Shown one piece after another: positions 19,335-25,660 of a DNA stretch of 25,660 bases. The translations under genes and the position numbers were made by a program. Below the pieces are notes generated by a model, which saw only the letters and a list, made by a program, of their open reading frames with translations, searched no databases and was not told where the DNA came from. Within the stretch, counting starts at the first letter, position 1; every line of letters begins with the position of its first letter. Source of the stretch: Ophiostoma sp. CBS 140.51 (taxonomy: Eukaryota > Ascomycota > Sordariomycetes > Ophiostomatales > Ophiostomataceae); NCBI GenBank assembly GCA_029298735.1, contig JANSLP010000414.1:1-25660 (forward strand). The letters are read 5' to 3'.

Positions 19335-20399
19335 TTAAAAGCTGTTGTAGGCAATCTTGCGCTGCGCCAGAGCCGTCTGCGCGGCATTGCTCGTTTGCGC
19401 AATCTCAAAACCGTGGGGGACGCCGTGGAAGACGTGGAAGTCAAACTCGACACCGTCGTGCGCCAGGCGAGCGGCAAACTGAGCCGACTCCTCCAAAAAC
19501 AGATCGAGACCGCCGCAGTCAATGTATGTGGGAGGGAGACCGGCCAGCGTCGCGGCACGGGCAGGGATGGCGTACAGGGCGCCGTTACCCTGACCAGGGG
19601 GGGTGGCCTTGGCCAGGTTGGCAGCGGCCATCAGGGCATCGTCGGTGGCCGGGTTGCCCGTGCCCAGATACGCGTTCCAGGCCAGGGCGTTTTGCTCGCA
19701 GTTCCAGGTCAAGAAGGGACGGACGGACCACTCGTCGTCCTTGTGGTTCGCGCCGGCGTGGCGGGCGCCCTTGGGCGGGTGGGCTTGGACGGTGCGGTCA
19801 TCGAGCATGGGGTAGATGAGGACGAGCTTGGCAATGGGCGGGCTGAGGCCACGGTCGCGGGCCATCAGACCCACACCGGCGGACATGCCACCACCGGCCG
19901 AGGCACCGCCGACAGCAATGCGCTTGTTGTCGATGCCGTAGGTGGCGGCGTTTTGGGACAGGTGTGTAAGCACGGCATAGGCTTCCTCGAGCGCGACGGG
20001 GGCGGCGACGGCGGGCGACTTGGTGTACTCAACGGCAAAGTACTGGACACCGTAGACGGCCGATTCGTTGCCCAGGGCCTCATTCAACAAGTCAACCGAG
20101 GCGCAGACCATGCCGCCGGCGTGCAGGTACATGATGGCGGGTTGGTCCTTGGCTGCGCGCTGCTCGGCGGTGGCATAGCGGGTGACGGTCACTGTCTTGC
20201 CGCCGGGGACGGGGATCTGGTGCTTGGTCTGGACGATGTGGGGCGGGGCGGCGGGTTCCTTGAACATGACGGCCATCATGGCGTTGAGGCCGGCGGCGAG
20301 CTCAGCGACATTCTTGGGCTGCGGCGCGGGCGGCTGGCCCTCGGCGGCCTTGATCATGGGCTCAATGGCCTTGTAGTAGTCGGGGGCGAAGCGGGCCAT
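19335..20399 (-). CDS. HSL-family alpha/beta hydrolase (esterase/lipase-like)
   Basis: A 354-residue single-exon protein with the hormone-sensitive-lipase family pattern. The oxyanion-hole motif is HAGGM (93-97), where most members have HGGG; the nucleophile elbow is GASAG (165-169, Ser167); the acid is Asp299 in GGLDLFLEE; the base is His329 in GVPHGFE. These predict hydrolysis of carboxyl esters of small acyl or aromatic substrates. There is no signal peptide in the preferred form, so it is likely cytosolic. An upstream ATG at 20531 would add a Phe/Leu-rich stretch, but the start at 20399 is chosen because the sequence becomes protein-like exactly there and the upstream part is a low-complexity leader. 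The neighbours are unrelated, so the pathway is unknown. Confidence 0.92.
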   Translation of the reverse strand: MARFAPDYYKAIEPMIKAAEGQPPAPQPKNVAELAAGLNAMMAVMFKEPAAPPHIVQTKHQIPVPGGKTVTVTRYATAEQRAAKDQPAIMYLHAGGMVCASVDLLNEALGNESAVYGVQYFAVEYTKSPAVAAPVALEEAYAVLTHLSQNAATYGIDNKRIAVGGASAGGGMSAGVGLMARDRGLSPPIAKLVLIYPMLDDRTVQAHPPKGARHAGANHKDDEWSVRPFLTWNCEQNALAWNAYLGTGNPATDDALMAAANLAKATPPGQGNGALYAIPARAATLAGLPPTYIDCGGLDLFLEESAQFAARLAHDGVEFDFHVFHGVPHGFEIAQTSNAAQTALAQRKIAYNSF

Positions 20400-22920
20400 T
20401 GTGAATGTGTGGGTGTAAGAGAGGTAAAGGTGGAGGGGAAAGAGAATGCAGGCTGAAAAGAAGCTGAAGGCAAGACAAGCTGTGAATGAAAAGATAAAAG
20501 GATCGAGAAAGACAAGAAGCTCAAGAAACAACGGAAGCTCGGAGAGGGATCGTAGCTGGAAATATAAAAAGAAAAAGAAAAGAGAGACAGAGAGGCTGGA
20601 GGATGGAAAACGAGAGGAGCGGCCAGGAAAACGAATTGGCTAGCCTGTTGGCATTATACCCATTTTGTATAATTTGTAAGTGGAAGCAGATCCGAGGAAG
20701 CGACGGGCCCGGGGTCCTTGGGGAAACGGACTCCTCCAAAACGGCTACTGGACTTACGAGTCAGGTACCAGAATCATGCACCTCCGGAGCCATTGCAAAG
20801 CAAGAAACACATCTCAAGCTCACCTTTACTCCACCGGGCACGACTGTCAACGGGAAACAAACATACTATGTGTACGCAATAATACTTTGTCCGGCGAGTC
20901 AACCGTTCTTCTCCGACGGTGCTGACGGCCAAACAAAAGGAGACCTAAGGCTGATGACGATGATTCAAGATGCCAGATTTCTCACGTCTCACCTCTTATG
21001 TTCCTTGTTGATGTTGTTGTATCCCGAACTATGTCGGTACTCGTCAGGCAAGATGCTCGCAAAAATACTACAAGTCGGGGCGCAAAAACAAGACAAAACT
21101 TACTCCAGGGAGACCTTCGTAACCCTCGTAAGCTGATTACAGATAATATATTACCCCAAGAGCCAAGAAAACTGACAAGAAAAGGAGGACAGAAAAGGAG
21201 GACAGAAAAGGAAGACAGAAAAAAGGAGAGGCGGCGGAAGCCCGCCCGCCGGCACGGGGTAATGAACGCGATGGAGGGGACCGATGGATGGAGATAAATT
21301 GAAGGAAAGGTCGAAACGGGGATGGCAGGCAAGGAACTTGCGAGGTAACGAGACTAGGAATGGTGTCCATCTCGGGTGTGGGTATCCTCTGGGGTGAATG
21401 TGAAGTGCACAAAAAAGGCGGGCTAACAAAAGGGTCACAGACCTCGAGCGGACCTGGCAAGGAAGGGATTTGTGCTTGTTCACCGTGGTCCGTGGCGAGC
21501 ATCACTGTTGATCGTCTCTTCGTTCTGGAATCTTTTCAGTCCCTGTTGCCCTTTGCGTTGTTCTTCATCTACTTCCTTCCCCTTTGCTCCTTGGAGCCGC
21601 CTCTTGTCACCTAGACTTTCATCCTGGCTCGCCTTAAAAGCCCTCTTTGAGTCCCTCAAAACCCCCAAGGATCCATATCAAAATCCTTGGCGTTTCTGAC
21701 CGTTTCTTTGTCGTTTGTGATCCATCTGTCTCCATGATTCTTCATCGTTGGCAATCTCTGCAATTTCATTCAGTTGATTCCTGGAGTTAAGACTCTCTCT
21801 CGCTCTTATCCCTACTACACTGTCCTCTTTTCGGGCTTCTTGCAGTATCTCCATGTGGCAATGCAAGCGGGAATATGGAGTGGAATATCCCTTTTCTCCA
21901 GGTCTTGTCCTTGACTTGTCCACTTTATCTTCCCCAGCGACTGCGACCCGAACTTTCTGAGAAACTATGATTGGTTCATGTGTCATGATTTCACATGACT
22001 TGTCTGTCAGAAAGAGTGATCTTCTGTCCCTTCTTTTTAAGATACGCCTCGTCCTTTCTTTTCATGTCCGTCCACACAGTTGTGTGTACACACCGTCGAC
22101 CGATGCAGAGAGTGAGAGCGAGGTTGTGTGTTGTGAACATTTGGCGCATTTCCCCTCAATCTGTTGAATGAACCCTTCTTTTTTTTCTTGGCGCCGGAAA
22201 AGCGATACCCGGGGTGTTGCATTGGACTTTTGCGGATGGTGGGCCGCCTGTCAGACCAAACGGTAGGTGCACCAAAAAGTGAGGAGAAACATATAAATTA
22301 CAGTGGGCATACAGGGTCATACAGGGGGACAGTGGCGGTCAACCGTCAGCACAGTGAGACGAATTGTCCGCTGGAAACATCCGACAGCGCGGGAGAGCGC
22401 AACAAGTTTACGGATGAGCTGGACTGCACTCCACGGCTCAAGCCCCAATATGTAGTGAGAATAAAAGGAACGGAGCCTGGACACACACAAAAAGTACACA
22501 CACAAGAAACAGGCAGGGGACATGATTCAGTCCGCGCCTTGGTCTGAATCAGAGTGCGAGCCGGCCAATCCACGTCCAGCAAGGCATTTCTCCTCTCTCT
22601 TCAGCACAAGACCCCGCACAGTTTCTTCCTTCTACGGAGTACACACAGTATCTGACAAAGTCCGCTGTTCCTCGGCAAGGAAGAAGGAAGCCTCCGAAAG
22701 AAAAGGAAAGAATAGAGAGAGGATAGAGAAAGGAAATGGCCCCAAGGAAGGAAAGAACAACGGAGGTATTCTGTCGGTAAGGCTCTTGAGGGCGAGAGTA
22801 CGTATGTCGAGAGCCTTCAAAGACAAGAGGAAAGCCGGAAAGACAGGCGGACTGGGCCACAGTTGATGGAATCGAAAGATGAGGTTGACGAGGAGAAGAG
22901 CGCACCAGTCTGGCTGGATC
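20400..22920. other. Gene-free region upstream of the esterase
   Basis: The first 250 bases (A/G-rich on the plus strand, so CT-rich on the esterase strand) are the probable esterase leader. The rest holds many short overlapping frames without domains, including minus-strand 23001-22549 (150 codons), which is hydrophobic in part but has no codon bias or family resemblance. A short A/G-rich tandem repeat at 21178-21222 is listed separately. Confidence 0.5.
21178..21222. repeat. Imperfect 13-bp A/G-rich tandem repeat
   Basis: About three copies of a unit close to agaaaaggaggac, the last one with one substitution (aagac), followed by more A/G-rich sequence. It is a short local duplication with no evident function. 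Confidence 0.8.
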
Positions 22921-22952
22921 CAGAATATCCGGGGGTGGGCGGGACATAATTT

Positions 22953-23032
22953 CACGTGTTAAAACACGTGTTACGTGACACTTATTCGATATTATCGACA
23001 AGAGAAATCTCGATTGATTATCTTATCGATAA
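22953..23032. promoter_or_regulatory. Cluster of palindromes with E-box and GATA-type cores
   Basis: Within 80 bases lie a perfect 18-base dyad CACGTGTT-AA-AACACGTG (22953-22970), an ACGTGAC just after it, a 13-base dyad TCGATA-T-TATCGA (22986-22998), and a 10-base palindrome TTATCGATAA (23023-23032). CACGTG is the core of bHLH sites and TTATC/GATAA that of GATA factors. A TATA-like ATATAAAA stands about 180 bases downstream. This looks like a compact regulatory element, but no convincing gene on either side explains it. Confidence 0.6.
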
Positions 23033-25660
23033 CATCTACGATAAACGACCAATGATGTCATCCCTCCCATATCCGGTTTTCAATCACCAAACGTCCATGA
23101 AATGCATGTGGTGAAGACACGTTGGCGATGCAGCGACTTTGCGCAAAAAATCGGCAACATTGTGACGATATAATGAGAGCCAACACAAAATGTCCGCTAG
23201 GAATATCTACTGATATAAAAAGGCACAGGACGGGAACCAGGGGCATCGACAACGGGAGTAACCGGTCCCGTTTTTGACAGCCGGCCAGTCCATCTTCAAT
23301 AGAAAGTCCCCGAGTCGACGGTCATGACGTCTTGCATATTGTCGAAAAGATCGTGGGGCAGTAAGTATTCAGATGTGCCGAAAACTAAAAGGTCAAGAGG
23401 CGGAAAGGGAAAGGGGGAAAGGGGGAACGGGGAAAAGGGATAAAACGGTGGGACAGGGAGCACGTTTTATTTTGGAAAATGTACTTCATCATCATCAGCA
23501 TCAGCGTGGTGCTGCATCGAAGAAGATCATATATGGGAAAGATGGTAGATGTGATAAATGACAGAATGCAGGTCAAACGTGCATCTACGACACCATCTGC
23601 ACATCATATTGAACATGCACTTTTCGAGAATGCCATGTCATTGCCAGATGTGCATCACTGTCAGGAGGGTGGATGTAGCAATAACGGGTGTGTGAGGATG
23701 TGTACAAAGTCGAGACTTGTTTCATCTGATGCAGTGGCAGTCATCGAAACAGTAGGACGATCCAACAATCCAACGGTCTGGACGCGACGAGACGCAGGGC
23801 CGGAGGCGGACTCCGAGAAGCCGAGGCCACCACTTAAGCAACTTTGTCCGAGACCTGCAGTGCACATAACGAGGACGATGGGGACAATGATGGGTCCCCG
23901 TGTGCCAAGGAGACCATCACAAGTGGACACACAAGCTGTCACTCACGGATGGAAACGTATGGGAAGCGTAGCAAGGTCGCATGGCTCGCATAGGGAAGAG
24001 GGGCATCACCGGAAGGACTGCGCAGACAGGTAGAATAACGACGTGATGAGAGCTAGGAACAGCTGGGCGGTGTGCGGGAGGTAGAATAACTCGAGGGCCA
24101 TAAGAACCATCACCAGGGTACGGGGAATGTCAGTCAGTTGATGCCACCTTTTCATCTGTATTATCTTTTTGGTATCGTGCATCGTGAGCCTCGTTGCTTT
24201 GGCATCATCAGGCTGTGACAGCAGGTGTTCCTCGAGGATCTAGAACTCTCACCCCGCATGGATCCAGCCATCGGTCATCGATGTGATCGGCACGATTTCC
24301 TTCACACCCACACATGCTGCCTCATACGTCATTTTTTTTTCTTTATTTATTCAACATCTACCCCTCGCCGTGTCGATATGCCAGAGCTGGACTGGGCATC
24401 GATTCATCAGAATCTTCTTTACAGGCGCACCTACTGAGGACGGTATCGATCTCCTTGTAGGGCTTTGCACACAGTAAAAGCCAAATATGAATGGATGAGG
24501 TGCAAGGTGGAGGGAACGGTGACTTGTAAATCTGAAACTTTGTGGAGATTCTCCCCGATATCGTTCCCGATATGGACACGGGATCGAGATCTAGTGCAGG
24601 ACCCGACCAGGGGTAGCACTCTCTGTCCCTCTCTGTCCCCAGTTTTTTCAAACGGCAGAGCTTCCGATTTTGACGTTAACTGGCGATCCAGAGAGGTCTC
24701 TGCTCTCTGTGAGTGGGCAAGGAGTAGAAGAAGGGGGTGACTCGGTGACAGCTGTATCGACCTTGTCTGCTTGTCCCCATTGTCTTCTCTGCGTGACACT
24801 TGCTGATCGTCCCGGGATCCGCGCCAGTGGGACTCGCTCCCGGTTCGCTGCCACTGTCAAGCTGTCTACAGGCCGGTCTTCTGAGTATTACACATATATT
24901 CCCGGCTTGCAGACTGTGTACTGCAGGTGGTGGTGGACTCGCAGACAGGCCCAGTCTGCCCCTGCCTGCCGAGCCTGCCACCTGCACATTGTGGGATTTT
25001 TTTTGTTGGCAGCAAGCGCCGGACCAGAACCACGGGAAAGAGTGGGACAGAACATCTGCAACGCTGCCCTGGATATTGTACCTGTCTTCCTGTCTTGTCG
25101 GCATGTGTCTGGTGTTTGCCCCCTTGTTAATCGAGAAAATGCCACATGTGAATTAATCGTCCCCTCCTTTACATGACGAATAGGTGTGGGATGTCCAGTT
25201 ATTCTTCACTCATCGTCTCGTCCTGGGATGCAACTCTAGCTGTCACGGTCTGTGGTACATTCCGCCAATCTTCTACAAACACCTCTCGGGGTTGTATTCT
25301 GAGTATGGGAATAAGAGGGAGTCAGGGACATAGTCGTTGGTGGGATATGAAACTTGATTCAACAGGTAAGATGCCACTGCAAAAGAGGGGAGTCGCTTAC
25401 AAGGTCAAGAGGTGCATCGGCTCCGTGATGCACATTCTTCAAATTTATGGAGGCATATTACGATGCATGTTGATAAGTAAAATGTAAGAATATCAAAATA
25501 GAAATAGAAATAATGGAATCCGAGTTTCCTACATAGTACACTTTCGCTATGTCGTTTTATTTTTTTTGCTACCGGTGCTTCTTGTCTTAATTTTTTGACA
25601 TTTTCTGTGATTTTGGACCCCATCGTGGCTTCCTTTCGTTGCGATTGCGTCTTCGCTTTA
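23033..25660. other. Right-hand gene-free region
   Basis: About 2.6 kb without a supported gene. The longest plus-strand frame (23479-24033, 184 codons) shows neither domain nor third-position GC bias, and a frame of this length is not surprising by chance in a window this size. Frames at 24670-25176 overlap long frames on the other strand and look like chance. A small hydrophobic minus-strand frame (24155-24006, 49 codons) is discussed among the findings. The last 200 bases are AT-rich. Confidence 0.45.

Noticed and set aside
5748..20399. Secondary-metabolite gene cluster including the decarboxylase and esterase
   Set aside because: No polyketide synthase, peptide synthetase, terpene synthase, transporter or cluster regulator is present, and housekeeping genes lie between.
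22549..23001. 150-codon minus-strand frame
   Set aside because: It begins within the palindrome cluster, reads as low-complexity Ser/Leu/Phe from A/G-rich DNA and has no recognisable family.
24670..25176. 168-codon plus-strand frame
   Set aside because: It overlaps comparable open frames on both strands, has no domain and no third-position bias, as expected for chance openness.
1..25660. CRISPR array or bacterial-type operons
   Set aside because: No regularly spaced direct repeats; spliceosomal introns and wide gene spacing show a eukaryotic nuclear region.

Overview
The window looks like nuclear DNA of a filamentous ascomycete (Pezizomycotina, most likely a Sordariomycete; I cannot name the species). 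The evidence is: single genes on both strands with no operons; short introns (63, 99 and 104 nt) with GTRNGT-type donors and CTAAC branch sites; GC-rich third codon positions; pyrimidine-rich 5' leaders; and fungal protein types (NOP9, a 2EXR/F-box-like protein, a fungal Mx-like dynamin).

Layout. 1-892: a 10-bp minisatellite running off the left edge, then a CT-rich leader. 893-1777 (+): AMMECR1-domain protein. 2401-5295 (-): NOP9, a pumilio-repeat ribosome-biogenesis factor convergent with AMMECR1; beyond its stop codon lies a 260-base tract that still looks coding. 5748-7415 (-): a two-exon PLP-dependent group II decarboxylase of the animal GAD/CSAD type. 7416-11323: a 3.9-kb gene-free stretch between divergent genes, with a 22-T run and a CT-rich leader. 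11324-12214 (+): a Ras-type small GTPase with a Rho-like P-loop and no CaaX end. 12849-14123 (+): a nuclear-looking protein with an RS tract, a 2EXR/F-box-like segment and an NLS. 15204-18135 (-): a three-exon Mx-like dynamin GTPase with a one-base frameshift and a GLF/FG-rich tail containing a 60-bp tandem duplication. 19335-20399 (-): an HSL-family alpha/beta hydrolase. 20400-25660: 5.3 kb with no gene I can support, but with a striking palindrome cluster at 22953-23032.

The genes do not form a recognisable pathway or biosynthetic cluster; they look like independent housekeeping, signalling and accessory genes. The points most worth following are the coding-like tail after the NOP9 stop, the dynamin with a nucleoporin-like tail and frameshift, the atypical Ras-family GTPase, and the palindrome cluster. 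I did not find a clearly new multi-gene system.
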